A stretch of DNA of 64,000 nt from Photobacterium leiognathi (GTDB lineage Bacteria; Pseudomonadota; Gammaproteobacteria; Enterobacterales; Vibrionaceae), in the NCBI RefSeq assembly GCF_030685535.1, contig NZ_CP131601.1, forward strand, positions 1,798,001 to 1,862,000. Direction: 5' to 3'. A program made the position numbers and the translations under genes. The notes under the pieces were generated by a model. It was not told where the DNA came from. It made no database searches and saw only the letters and a list, made by a program, of their open reading frames with translations. The first letter of the stretch is position 1; every line of letters starts with the position of its first letter. Below, one piece after another: positions 36,567 through 45,739 of the stretch.

Positions 36567-37733
36567 ATGAAAAAACTTTGGCAAATGTTGACTAAGCCAA
36601 GCAGCAAGTACTCTGTTCTTGCACTTGTACTAGTTGGTATTGGTATCACCCTTGCGGGCATTTTTGCTGTGCATAAGGGATTTGAACACGCCTCTCAAAC
36701 TGAATTCTGTATCAGCTGCCACACCATGCAGCAGAACTACGAAGAATATAAGCAATCTGTACACTTCAAAAACGCTTCAGGTGTACGTGCTGAATGTGTT
36801 GACTGTCACCAACCTAAAGACCTTCCAGGTGCTGTTCAACGTAAACTTGGCGCTTGGAAAGATGTATACAACCAATACATCACTAAGAAGATTGACACAC
36901 CTGAGAAATTTGAAGAGCACCGCCTAGAGCTTGCTCAGATTGTTTGGAAGCGTATGTCTGACAACAACTCTAAAACTTGTAAGAGCTGTCACGACTACTC
37001 TGCAATGGACCACGCTAAGCAGTCTCCTGAAGCTGCGAAAGCAATGACAGAAGCTGCAGCTAAGAACATGAACTGTATCGAGTGTCACAAAGGTATTGCA
37101 CACGAACTACCAAACATGGCAGGCGGTTTCCAGAAGGATTTCCAAAACCTTCAAGCTGAAGCAACTGCACAAGGTGCAACAGCAGACAAACTTTACTCTC
37201 TTGGTGAGAAAGATCTGTTCGCAACTGACGACGCTAACGGTAAATCAGAAGGTAAATTACTACCTGCTTCTGAAGTAACTGTTCTTGAGCGTAAAGGCGA
37301 CATGCTGAAAGTTGAAGTAAATGGCTGGTTAGAGAAATCTGGTAAAGGCCGTGTAATGACTGAGTACATGGGTAAACGTGTATTCAAAGCAACTATCCGT
37401 GGCGACATCAAAGCGAACGAGAAGATTGTTAAAGAAGAAACAGATCCTGCGACTGACATCGTATGGCAAAACGTTTCTGTACAAGCTTGGATCACTAAAG
37501 CTGACATGATCGATAGCATCCAGCCAATCTGGAACTACGCAGAAGAAATGTACGGCTCTACTTGTAACGCTTGTCACGCGGCGCCAGCGCCAGGCCATTT
37601 TACTGCAAATGGCTGGATCGCAAGTCTGAAAGCCATGAGCTCATACTACCGTCTGTCTAAGACTGAAGAACGTACGCTACTTAAATACCTACAGAACCAC
37701 GGTAGCGATACAGGCGGTGCAGGCGCGCACTAA
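36567..37733 (+). CDS. torC: Pentaheme c-type cytochrome TorC
   Basis: A 388-residue NapC/NirT-family quinol dehydrogenase. One N-terminal membrane anchor (residues ~15-36), then four CxxCH heme sites (CISCH at 48, CVDCH, CKSCH, CIECH) and a C-terminal TorC domain with the fifth, CNACH. It takes electrons from menaquinol at the inner membrane and hands them to TorA in the periplasm; the C-terminal domain also tunes TorS signalling in E. coli. The start is 36567; the longer frame from 36534 is not family-like. A 94-base gap with a GC hairpin separates it from torA. Confidence 0.95.
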   Translation: MKKLWQMLTKPSSKYSVLALVLVGIGITLAGIFAVHKGFEHASQTEFCISCHTMQQNYEEYKQSVHFKNASGVRAECVDCHQPKDLPGAVQRKLGAWKDVYNQYITKKIDTPEKFEEHRLELAQIVWKRMSDNNSKTCKSCHDYSAMDHAKQSPEAAKAMTEAAAKNMNCIECHKGIAHELPNMAGGFQKDFQNLQAEATAQGATADKLYSLGEKDLFATDDANGKSEGKLLPASEVTVLERKGDMLKVEVNGWLEKSGKGRVMTEYMGKRVFKATIRGDIKANEKIVKEETDPATDIVWQNVSVQAWITKADMIDSIQPIWNYAEEMYGSTCNACHAAPAPGHFTANGWIASLKAMSSYYRLSKTEERTLLKYLQNHGSDTGGAGAH

Positions 37734-37763
37734 TCCCGCGAGCCAATAAACGAATAAATGATA

Positions 37764-37788
37764 GGCGGGGACGTCCCTAGTCCCCGCC
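37764..37788 (+). other. GC-rich hairpin between torC and torA
   Basis: GGCGGGGAC / GTCCCCGCC, perfect 9-bp stem, 7-base loop, no T run. Stable structure inside the operon mRNA, possibly a processing or partial termination site. Confidence 0.65.
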
Positions 37789-37827
37789 CCATTGATAAAA
37801 ATTAAAGTTTAAGGATTGACCAAAAAT

Positions 37828-40356
37828 ATGGCGACTCAAACGAATAATACAGGCATTTCACGCCGCCGCTTCCTATCTGGCCTTGCTATGGCAAGTGCTG
37901 CATCGGTTGTTGGTACTAGCCTACTTGCACCACGCAAGGCAATGGCTGCTGAAGAAGCAAAAGCTGCTTTCTCTGGTGAAGTGCTATCAGGCTCTCACTG
38001 GGGTGCTTTCCGCGCTAAAGTAGTTGATGGTGTTTGGACTGAAACAACACCATTTGAAAAAGACAAAAACCCAACTGATATGATCCAAGCGGTACGTGAA
38101 GTGGTTTACAACCCTGCTCGTATCAAATACCCAATGGTTCGTATCGATTGGTTAAAGCAAGGCTATAAGTCTGACACAACCCAACGTGGTAATAACCGTT
38201 TCGTACGTGTGCCATGGTCTCAAGCGCTAGACTTCTTCTACCATGAGATGGAACGTGTTCAGAACAACTTTGGCCCAAGTGCACTGTACTCTGGTCACAC
38301 AGGTTGGCAGTCAGTAGGTAAATTGCATAACGCAGGTACTATGATGAAGCGTGGTATCGGTCTACACGGTACGACGCTTGGTAAGATGGGTGACTACTCT
38401 ACTGGTGCAGCTCAGGTAATTCTTCCTTACGTTGCTGGTGCAATGGAAGTTTACGAACAGCAAACTTCATGATTACTAGTGCTTGAGCACTCTGACACTA
38501 TCGTTATTTGGGCATCTGACCCAATTAAGAACCTACAAGTTGGTTGGTTAGTACCTGACCACAGCCCATACCAATACTATGAGCAACTTGCAGAGAAAGT
38601 GAAGAACAAAGAAATCAAAGTGATCTACGTGGATCCAGTGGTTTCTAGCACGCAAAAAGCCGTTGGTGGTGAGCAGATCCGTGTTAACCCACAGACTGAC
38701 GTTCCATTAATGCTTGCGCTTGCGCACACGCTATACACTGAAAACTTATACAACAAAGACTTCATTGCTGATTACACAACAGGTCTTGATAAGTTCATGC
38801 CTTACGTTCTTGGTAAGACTGACGGTGTTGTTAAGAACCCTGAGTGGGCAGAGAAGATCTGTGGCGTTAAAGCTGATGACATCCGTGCACTTGCTCGCAC
38901 TATGGCAAGCGGTCGTACACAAATCATCGGTGGCTGGTGTCTACAGCGTATGCAGCACGGCGAGCAGTACGCGTGGATGCTAGTAGTACTTGCAGCAATG
39001 CTTGGTCAAATCGGTCTACCTGGTGGTGGTTTCGGTTTCGGCTGGCACTACAACGATGCAGGTTCTATCACGTCTAACGGCCCACTAATGTCAGGCTTTA
39101 GCGGTGTAACTGGTATTGACCCAATCCATAACGGTTCTTACAACGGTTACTCTACTTTCATTCCTGTAGCGCGTTTTGTTGACTGTATCGACAACCCAGG
39201 AAAGACCATCAACTACAATGGTCAGAAAGTGAAGTTCCCATTCATGAAGATGGCTATCTTCAGTGGTAACAACCCATTTGGTCACCACCAAGACCGTAAC
39301 AAGATGATCAAAGCTTGGACTAAGCTAGAAACTGTTGTTTCGATTGATCACCAATGGACAGCGACATGTCGTTTTGCAGATATCGTATTACCTGCTACAA
39401 CTACATACGAGCGTAACGACATCGAACAATACGGTAACCACTCTAACGCAGGTATTATTGCCCTACGTAAGATTGTTGAGCCTATGTACGAATCTAAAGA
39501 TGATTTCGAAATCTTCCGTGAGCTATGTTCTCGCTTTGACCGCGAAGAAGCATTCACTGGCGGTAAGACGCAAATGGAAATCATTGAAGAGATCTACAAC
39601 GGTGCGCGTCTGCAAGGTCGTGGTCTAGGTGTTCGTATGCCTAACTTCAAGAAGTTCTGGGATGGTGAAGGTTTCATCGAGTTTCCTGCGGGTAAAGAGT
39701 GGGTTCGCCACGAATCATTCCGTAAAGAACCTGACCTTGAGCCACTAGGTACGTCTTCAGGTATGATCGAAATCTACTGTAAGACTATCGCAGATATGGG
39801 TTACAAAGACTGTCAAGGTCACCCAATGTGGTTTGAAAAGACTGAACGTAGCCACGGTGGTCCTCGCTCTGATCGCTTCCCGATCAACATGCAGAGTACG
39901 CACCCGAAAGATCGTCTACACTCACAGCTATGTTCATCAACTGATTTCCGCGCAACTTACGCTGTTGCGGATCGCGAGCCTATCTTCATGAACACTGAAG
40001 ATGCTGCGGCACGTGGTATTAAATCAGGTGACATCGTTCGTGTATTCAACGATCGTGGTCAAGTGCTTGCGGGCGCTGTAGTAACAGACGATTACCTACC
40101 AGGTGTTTGTCGTCTACAAGAAGGTGCATGGTACAGCCCATTAGAAGGCGGTAAAGCAGGCACTATCTGTACTTACGGTGATCCAAACGTACTAACAGAA
40201 GACATCGGTACTTCTAGCCTAGCGCAAGCAACATCAGCAGCTGCTGCCCTAGTTCAAATCGAGAAGTACACGGGTACAGTTCCAGCGGTAACAGGCTTTA
40301 ACGGTCCTATCTACGAAAAAGGTATCGACCCACTGTTCCCTGCAATGGACAAATAA
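37828..40356 (+). pseudogene. torA: TMAO reductase TorA with in-frame UGA
   Basis: Periplasmic molybdoenzyme reducing trimethylamine N-oxide. The Tat signal (ISRRRFLSG) and Ala-rich region lead into a normal N-terminus; the Mo-ligand Ser lies in GDYSTGAAQ. At codon 215 (38470-38472) a TGA interrupts the frame; the text then continues in the same frame (LLVLEHSDTIVIWASDP) to the normal end ~842 codons long. E. coli TorA has Trp at this place (QQTTWPLVL), so TGG to TGA is the simplest reading. The rest shows no decay: both halves keep full motifs, e.g. the dimethyl-sulfoxide reductase-family NGRLNP/MGD-binding blocks. ATG 37828 has AAGGA upstream; TTG 37816 is less likely. Read-through, a sequencing error or a fresh nonsense mutation cannot be told apart here. 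Confidence 0.85.
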
Positions 40357-40380
40357 TTTAACGAGTTAGTTAAATAAAAT

Positions 40381-40412
40381 AAGGCGATGAACGAAAATTC
40401 ATCGCCTTTATT
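40381..40412 (+). terminator. Hairpin between torA and torD
   Basis: AAGGCGATGA / TCATCGCCTT stem followed by TATTTC; likely a terminator or attenuator after torA. Confidence 0.8.
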
Positions 40413-40486
40413 TCACCTTTTTAAAATAGATTCCAATATAATGCGTTAGGTTATATTTGAATGTGTTTTATGTGTCTGGAGTGACA

Positions 40487-41134
40487 ATGCAAGAATTTAT
40501 TGCTTTCAACGAACAACGTGCAGAAATTTACTGGTGGATGTCTTCATTGTTCGCACGCGAACTCACTGATGCGGATCTGCATGAATACCACGGCGGTGAA
40601 ATGTACACATTCCTTTCAGGTTTAGGCATGACAGAGGAATTAAAAGCACCTGTTGAAGCTTTCCGTGACGCCATTAATCAATCTAACTCTCGCCCAGATG
40701 AGCAACTAGAACTTGCAGCTGATTTCTGTGGCTTATTCCTAAGTACACCGAAAACAGGTGCCCTACCGTATGCGTCTATGTATGTGGGTACATCAGGTTT
40801 ACTTAACGATAAACCAGCACAAGATATGAACGTGCTAATGAACGATTACGCGATTGCGCAGCGTAAAGAGTTCAATGAGCCAGCCGATCACCTTGCGGTT
40901 GAATTAGATTTCATGGGAAATCTGATCATCATGGCTAACCAACAAGAAACAGAAGAAAAGCGTGAAGAGCTAATGCAAGCGCAGCTTTCTTTCGTTAATA
41001 CTATGCTGCTTAACTGGTTGCCGCTATTCGTAAAAGAGTGCCAAAACCGTGACCAATTTGGTTTCTATGCAGCAGCTGCTAACCTGCTTTTAGCTTTCTG
41101 TAAGCTTGATGCAGCCTTCCTTGCTGGTGAGTAA
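40487..41134 (+). CDS. torD: TorA-specific chaperone TorD
   Basis: A 215-residue all-helical cytoplasmic protein of the TorD/DmsD family. It binds the Tat signal and core of apo-TorA and helps cofactor insertion. The family look is seen in YWWMSSLFARELT at the N-terminus, then LPYASMYVGTSGLLND, and EPADHLAVELDFMGNL (the E.DH...EL core motif). GGAG six bases upstream sets the start at 40487 in place of the upstream frame start 40457. It is intact although torA carries a stop, so either the operon is only recently damaged or TorD still has work. Confidence 0.92.
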   Translation: MQEFIAFNEQRAEIYWWMSSLFARELTDADLHEYHGGEMYTFLSGLGMTEELKAPVEAFRDAINQSNSRPDEQLELAADFCGLFLSTPKTGALPYASMYVGTSGLLNDKPAQDMNVLMNDYAIAQRKEFNEPADHLAVELDFMGNLIIMANQQETEEKREELMQAQLSFVNTMLLNWLPLFVKECQNRDQFGFYAAAANLLLAFCKLDAAFLAGE

Positions 41135-41162
41135 TCTTTTACATCACTAACGCTCGGAATAC

Positions 41163-41191
41163 AAAACCTCGGCTTATCGCTGAGGTTTTTT
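41163..41191 (+). terminator. Terminator of torD
   Basis: AAAACCTC / GAGGTTTT stem with inner GC pairs, ending in T6. Confidence 0.9.
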
Positions 41192-41494
41192 GCTTTTAAT
41201 GAGCAATTAATTGCTATAAAAAGCAAAACATTTCTAATATTGCTCATGCTTGTTGTTCGTCAGGCTGATTATTCATTTTTTATCTTAGATTTATGTTGCA
41301 TAGCCAAGCAAGTTTTATACATTAACTAACCGATTAACTTATTCCAACATTTTATATAATCCCATAATTTCAATAAGTTAAATCTTGTATAAACATCACG
41401 GTTAATACAAAAAGTTCTCATTAACAATATCAATGACTTATTTATGCATAGCGTCATTTTTGATTTTTTATATTGTCATACAAAAAATCAAAAT

Positions 41495-41508
41495 CTGATG
41501 TAGATCAA
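41495..41508. promoter_or_regulatory. FNR-like box upstream of hyaA
   Basis: CTGATGTAGATCAA differs from TTGAT-N4-ATCAA at one base; centre is 88 bases before the hyaA start, fitting anaerobic activation. The rest of the 41135-41589 gap is AT-rich with no gene. Confidence 0.65.
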
Positions 41509-41589
41509 TCATTTCCCTCCTCTATCCTCCTAAAATTCTCACGCTATACCCATAGCGCATAAGTATTATTTTATAAACAAGGTTGATAG

Positions 41590-42726
41590 ATGGACTCGCA
41601 TGCAGCCCTTTTCGAACTTGGCAAAAAACGCCTTGCTGAGTTACGAGCAATGAAACCTCTTCGTGAGGAATCATTCAAAGATAAATTAGAACAAAATGGC
41701 ATTACCCGTCGTGACTTCATGATTTGGAGTGCCACCATCACATCACTTCTCGCCTTACCCCTACCTTTTAGCACCATGGTAGCTGAAGCGGCTGAGCTTT
41801 CAGATCGTGTGCCTCTTATCTGGCTAAGCCTTGCGGAATGTACTGGTTGTTCAGAGTCTCTAACTCGTACAACAACACCTGATATTAGTACCCTTTTGTT
41901 TGAACATGTTTCTCTTGAATACCAAGAAGTACTCATGGCAGCGGCTGGTCAACAAGCTGAAGAAAACCTAGAAAATGCAATGAAAGCGTACAAAGGCAAA
42001 TACCTATTAGCAGCAGAAGGTGCAGTTCCTACTGCTAATAACGGTATTTATCTTACGCTTGGTAGCAAAGCTGAAACTGGTATGTCACTGATCAAGCGTG
42101 TGGCTAACGATGCAGCTGCGGTTATCTGTGTTGGTACTTGTTCTTCTTTCGGTGGTGTACAAGCGGCTCGCCCTAACCCAACCTATGCGAAAAGCGTAGG
42201 TGCTGTGATTGATCGCCCTGTAATTAACGTTGCGGGCTGCCCGCCAAACCCTGCCAACATCACAGGTACACTAATGTACTACATCATGTTTGGTCGTCTT
42301 CCTGCCCTTGATATGTTCAACCGTCCTAAGTGGGCGTATGGCGCACGTGTACATGATAACTGTGAACGTCGTGGTCACTTTGATGCTGGCGAATTCGTGA
42401 CTGAATTTGGTGACGATAACGCTAAACAAGGTTACTGCCTATTTAAGATGGGTTGTAAAGGTCCATACACTTACAACAACTGTCCTACTGAGCGTTTCAA
42501 CGCACACACTAGCTGGCCTGTACTTGCTGGTCACGGTTGTATTGGTTGTTCAGAACCAGACTTCTGGGATGAAATGGCGTACTTCGAGAAGCCATTAAGC
42601 CGTAAGCCATTACATGGTTTAGATGCCACTGCCGATACCATTGGCGCAGTGACACTAGGCGTTACCGCTGTGGGTATTGGTGCTCACGCAGTAAGTAGTA
42701 TTTTTGCAAAGAAAGTCGAGGAATAA
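41590..42726 (+). CDS. hyaA: Uptake [NiFe] hydrogenase small subunit
   Basis: A 378-residue precursor. A long N-region and Tat signal (ITRRDFMIWS, RR at 40-41) export it folded with the large subunit. Proximal iron-sulfur cluster Cys are seen in AECTGCSES (84, 87) and later GTCSSFGGVQAARPNP and AGCPPNP; the medial/distal clusters use HDNCERRGHFDAGEF, GYCLFKMGCKGP, NCPTERF and GHGCIGCSEPDFWD. Oxygen-tolerant Hyd-1-type enzymes have CTCC and a second extra Cys in WGC; here both are Gly, so a standard [4Fe-4S] proximal cluster and oxygen sensitivity are expected. A C-terminal helix (AVTLGVTAVGIGAHAV) anchors it. First gene of hyaABCD. Confidence 0.94.
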   Translation: MDSHAALFELGKKRLAELRAMKPLREESFKDKLEQNGITRRDFMIWSATITSLLALPLPFSTMVAEAAELSDRVPLIWLSLAECTGCSESLTRTTTPDISTLLFEHVSLEYQEVLMAAAGQQAEENLENAMKAYKGKYLLAAEGAVPTANNGIYLTLGSKAETGMSLIKRVANDAAAVICVGTCSSFGGVQAARPNPTYAKSVGAVIDRPVINVAGCPPNPANITGTLMYYIMFGRLPALDMFNRPKWAYGARVHDNCERRGHFDAGEFVTEFGDDNAKQGYCLFKMGCKGPYTYNNCPTERFNAHTSWPVLAGHGCIGCSEPDFWDEMAYFEKPLSRKPLHGLDATADTIGAVTLGVTAVGIGAHAVSSIFAKKVEE

Positions 42727-42729
42727 TTC

Positions 42730-44433
42730 ATGAGCAAGCGTGTCGTAATCGATCCCATTACTCGTATCGAAGGCCACTTACGCATCGAAGTTGAACTTGA
42801 TGCCAACAACGTTATTGAAAAAGCATACGCCTCTTCTACCCTGTTCCGTGGTTTAGAGATCATCATGAAAGGCCGTACGCCTTACGATACTGGTCTATTA
42901 ATGCAGCGTATCTGTGGTGTATGTACTTCATCTCACTACTTATGCGGCACATTGGCGGTTGAAAATGCAATCAATGCGCAAGTGCCTATTAACGCAAAAT
43001 ACATTCGTAGCCTGATCTTAACCTCACTTGAAATGCACGACCACATTGTGCACTTCTATCTACTTCACGGCCTTGACTGGGTTGATGTGGTGTCTGCTCT
43101 AAGTGCAGACCCAGCAAAAGCTGCACAAGAAGCAATGAAGTGGTCGAAAACACCAATGGCGGCAGGCGAAGGTGAACTACGCGCTGTACAAGAGAAAGTA
43201 CAAGGCCTAGTAAACACAGGTAAGTTAGGTCCGTTTGCTAACGCATACTGGGGCAATAAAACTTACGCTTTCACACCAGAGCAGAACCTTATTGGTCTAT
43301 CTCACTACCTTAAAGCACTAGAAGTTCAGCGTGTTGGTGCTGAGATGATGGCTATTTGGGGTGGTAAGAACCCTCACCCACAATCAATTGTTGTTGGTGG
43401 TGTGACTTGTGTTCGTGACATGCTAGATCCTGCGCGTCTACAAGAGTTTAAACAGAAGTTTGCCCACGTTGCAGAGTTTATCGAACGTGCATACCAAGCT
43501 GATATTTTGATGGCAGCCTCTGCATTTGGTAAAGAGCCAAGTGTTCTTGGTGGCTGTAACATCAGCACCTTCATGTGTAGCGAGTCTATTCAGCTAAACG
43601 AAGAAACCCATCTATTCACTAGCGGTGTAATCCGCAATAAAGACATCACTAAAGCAGAAGATGTGGATCTAAGCCTGATCGCTGAAGATGTGACTCACTC
43701 ATGGTACAACGCAGATAAGCCACAGCACCCTTACGATGGTACAACCATCCCTGAACATACGCCGTTCATTGAACGTGACACTCTTGAAGGTAAGCGTCCA
43801 ACCATTAACGAAGCTGGCAAATACTCTTGGGTTAAATCACCACGTTACAATGGCGAGCCAGTAGAAGTAGGTCCACTAGCGACTATCGCTGTGAACTACG
43901 CAAAAGGTAACCCATACGTAGTGCCTGTGGTTAACGAGTTCTTAAAAACAACAGGTCTTCCAGCAGGTGCCCTATTTACTACATTAGGTCGTACTGCTGC
44001 ACGTATGCTGCATACATTGATCATTGCTCGTAACGGTTTAACCACCTTTGAATCTATGGTGAACAACCTAAATTCAGATCAAACCACTTACATTGAACCA
44101 ACTATTGATCCAGCTAAAGAGTACAAAGGTGTGGGTGTAATTGAAGCGCCTCGTGGCCTGCTAAGTCACTGGATCCGCATTAAAGATGGTTTAGTCGAAA
44201 ACTACCAAGCTGTTGTTCCAACCACATGGAACGCAAGCCCAATTGATGGTAACGGCAAAATTGCACCTTACGAAGCCTCTTTAGTTGGCTTGAAGCTAGA
44301 AGATCCAACTAAGCCACTTGAAGTGCTACGTGTGATCCACTCATTTGACCCATGTATGGCGTGTTCTGTACACGTGATGGATTACAAAGGCCAATCTTTG
44401 AGTGAGTTCCGTATTCCTGCACAAGCGATGTAA
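42730..44433 (+). CDS. hyaB: Uptake [NiFe] hydrogenase large subunit
   Basis: 567 residues carrying the NiFe active site: RICGVC near residue 61 (first Cys pair) and DPCMACSVH near the end (second pair). After the His lies a 15-residue tail VMDYKGQSLSEFRIP..., to be cut off by HyaD once nickel is in place. The N-terminal DPITRIEGHLRIEVE is typical. It oxidises H2 on the periplasmic side with HyaA and passes electrons via HyaC to quinone. Only three bases separate it from hyaA. Confidence 0.96.
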   Translation: MSKRVVIDPITRIEGHLRIEVELDANNVIEKAYASSTLFRGLEIIMKGRTPYDTGLLMQRICGVCTSSHYLCGTLAVENAINAQVPINAKYIRSLILTSLEMHDHIVHFYLLHGLDWVDVVSALSADPAKAAQEAMKWSKTPMAAGEGELRAVQEKVQGLVNTGKLGPFANAYWGNKTYAFTPEQNLIGLSHYLKALEVQRVGAEMMAIWGGKNPHPQSIVVGGVTCVRDMLDPARLQEFKQKFAHVAEFIERAYQADILMAASAFGKEPSVLGGCNISTFMCSESIQLNEETHLFTSGVIRNKDITKAEDVDLSLIAEDVTHSWYNADKPQHPYDGTTIPEHTPFIERDTLEGKRPTINEAGKYSWVKSPRYNGEPVEVGPLATIAVNYAKGNPYVVPVVNEFLKTTGLPAGALFTTLGRTAARMLHTLIIARNGLTTFESMVNNLNSDQTTYIEPTIDPAKEYKGVGVIEAPRGLLSHWIRIKDGLVENYQAVVPTTWNASPIDGNGKIAPYEASLVGLKLEDPTKPLEVLRVIHSFDPCMACSVHVMDYKGQSLSEFRIPAQAM

Positions 44434-44444
44434 GGAAGGAATTT

Positions 44445-45188
44445 ATGTCAACAGATACAGTGTTGTACAAACGATCCTATGTTTTCTCTTTTATTATACG
44501 TCTCTGTCACTGGCTACGTGCTTTTGCCATTTTTGGCTTAATTGCAACGGGCTTTTACATTGCGTGGCCTTTCTTGGTTGCGCCAGATAGCACCAACGTA
44601 TTAGAGCAAGGCTGGATCCGTTTTGCACATGAAGTTCTTGGTTTTGTGTTAATCGCAGTCACCTTAATTCGTGCTTACTTGTTCTTCTTTAGTCGCAGTA
44701 ACGTTGAGCGTCGCTCGGTGAAAGATGCAGTCAGTCCGACAAGTTGGATTAAACAGATCAAAGCCTACTTCTGGATCGGTCAACCGCCTCACCATGGCGC
44801 ATACGGCCCATTACAGTTAGTGGTTTATGCGGGTATTTCTATTGCCGCTATTTTCATGTGTGTAACGGGCTTAACCCTGTATGCCAACGTTTATCATTTA
44901 GGTATGGGCGGCCTATTCTGGCAACCTGCTGAATGGGTAACGTACGCGATGGGTGGTTTAGCGAATGTTCGTGAATGGCACCATATCGTGACTTGGGCAT
45001 TCATTGTGTTCGTTCTGATCCACGTTTACATGGTGATTTGGACAGGCATCCGTTTCCGTAATGGCTCAGCTGACGCCATCATGTCAGGTTACGACTACCA
45101 CCCTGTGCATGTGAAAGAAGAGAACCACGGTGAACACCCGGTTCAACATCACGCACACCACGCAAATACTGACCATAAAGGCCACTAG
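44445..45188 (+). CDS. hyaC: Hydrogenase b-type cytochrome subunit
   Basis: A 247-residue inner-membrane diheme cytochrome b of the HyaC/HupC family with four to five helices. Heme-ligand His are likely in RLCHWLRAFAI, RFAHEVLGF, and NVREWHHIVTWAFIVFVLIHVYM. It links HyaAB to the menaquinone pool. A strong AAGGAAGGAA site precedes the ATG. The C-terminus is an unusual His-rich tail (HAHHANTDHKGH and earlier HPVQHHAHH) that may bind nickel or other metal. Confidence 0.92.
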   Translation: MSTDTVLYKRSYVFSFIIRLCHWLRAFAIFGLIATGFYIAWPFLVAPDSTNVLEQGWIRFAHEVLGFVLIAVTLIRAYLFFFSRSNVERRSVKDAVSPTSWIKQIKAYFWIGQPPHHGAYGPLQLVVYAGISIAAIFMCVTGLTLYANVYHLGMGGLFWQPAEWVTYAMGGLANVREWHHIVTWAFIVFVLIHVYMVIWTGIRFRNGSADAIMSGYDYHPVHVKEENHGEHPVQHHAHHANTDHKGH

Positions 45189-45193
45189 CACTA

Positions 45194-45739
45194 ATGAAGA
45201 TATTGCTACTTGGTATTGGCAATGTCTTGTACGCCGACGAAGGTGTCGGCGTACATTTCGTCAATTACCTCACCGAAAACTACCGCTTTTCACATCCAGA
45301 ACATCAGATTGATCTCGTGGATGGCGGTACCCTTGCTCACAGTTTAATTCCAACCCTGACCCAGTACGATCACTTGGTAGTGATTGATACCGTTAATGCC
45401 GCAGGCGTTGATGCAGGTGAAGTCTACTTCTTTGATTTTGATAAAGCGCCAGCCGAGATCGATTGGCAAGGCAGTGCCCATGAAGTTGAAATGCTGCAGA
45501 CCTTGATCATGATGGAATTGGTCGGCGATCGCCCTAAAACTTTTGTACTGGGTGTAACACCTACCGTATTAGAGCCAATGCACATGGGCTTAACACCGAA
45601 AATTCACGCTGCGATCCCTGTCATGGAGTCTGCGATTCTTAATCATTTGCGTGAGCTAGGTGTGACTTGTGAGCGCATCAATAACATCGAAATTAATAGT
45701 TTAATACCAACGGCTTATAAGCGAGGTGTGGAAGCATGA
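45194..45739 (+). CDS. hyaD: Hydrogenase maturation protease HyaD
   Basis: A 181-residue HybD/HyaD-family endopeptidase that trims the HyaB C-terminal tail after Ni insertion. The N-terminus MKILLLGIGNVLYADEGVGVHF carries the first metal ligand Glu, LVDGGTLAHSLIP the Asp, and SAHEVEMLQTL the His. It starts 5 bases after hyaC and overlaps the next gene by 4 bases (ATGA), indicating translational coupling. Confidence 0.93.
   Translation: MKILLLGIGNVLYADEGVGVHFVNYLTENYRFSHPEHQIDLVDGGTLAHSLIPTLTQYDHLVVIDTVNAAGVDAGEVYFFDFDKAPAEIDWQGSAHEVEMLQTLIMMELVGDRPKTFVLGVTPTVLEPMHMGLTPKIHAAIPVMESAILNHLRELGVTCERINNIEINSLIPTAYKRGVEA

Noticed and set aside
38470..38510. UGA in torA as a selenocysteine codon
   Set aside because: The molybdenum ligand in TorA is Ser and lies elsewhere; the UGA replaces a Trp. 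The small hairpin after it lacks the size and spacing of a bacterial SECIS element.
41590..42726. Oxygen-tolerant (6-Cys proximal cluster) hydrogenase
   Set aside because: The two extra cysteines of Hyd-1-type enzymes are Gly here (CTGC, FGG).
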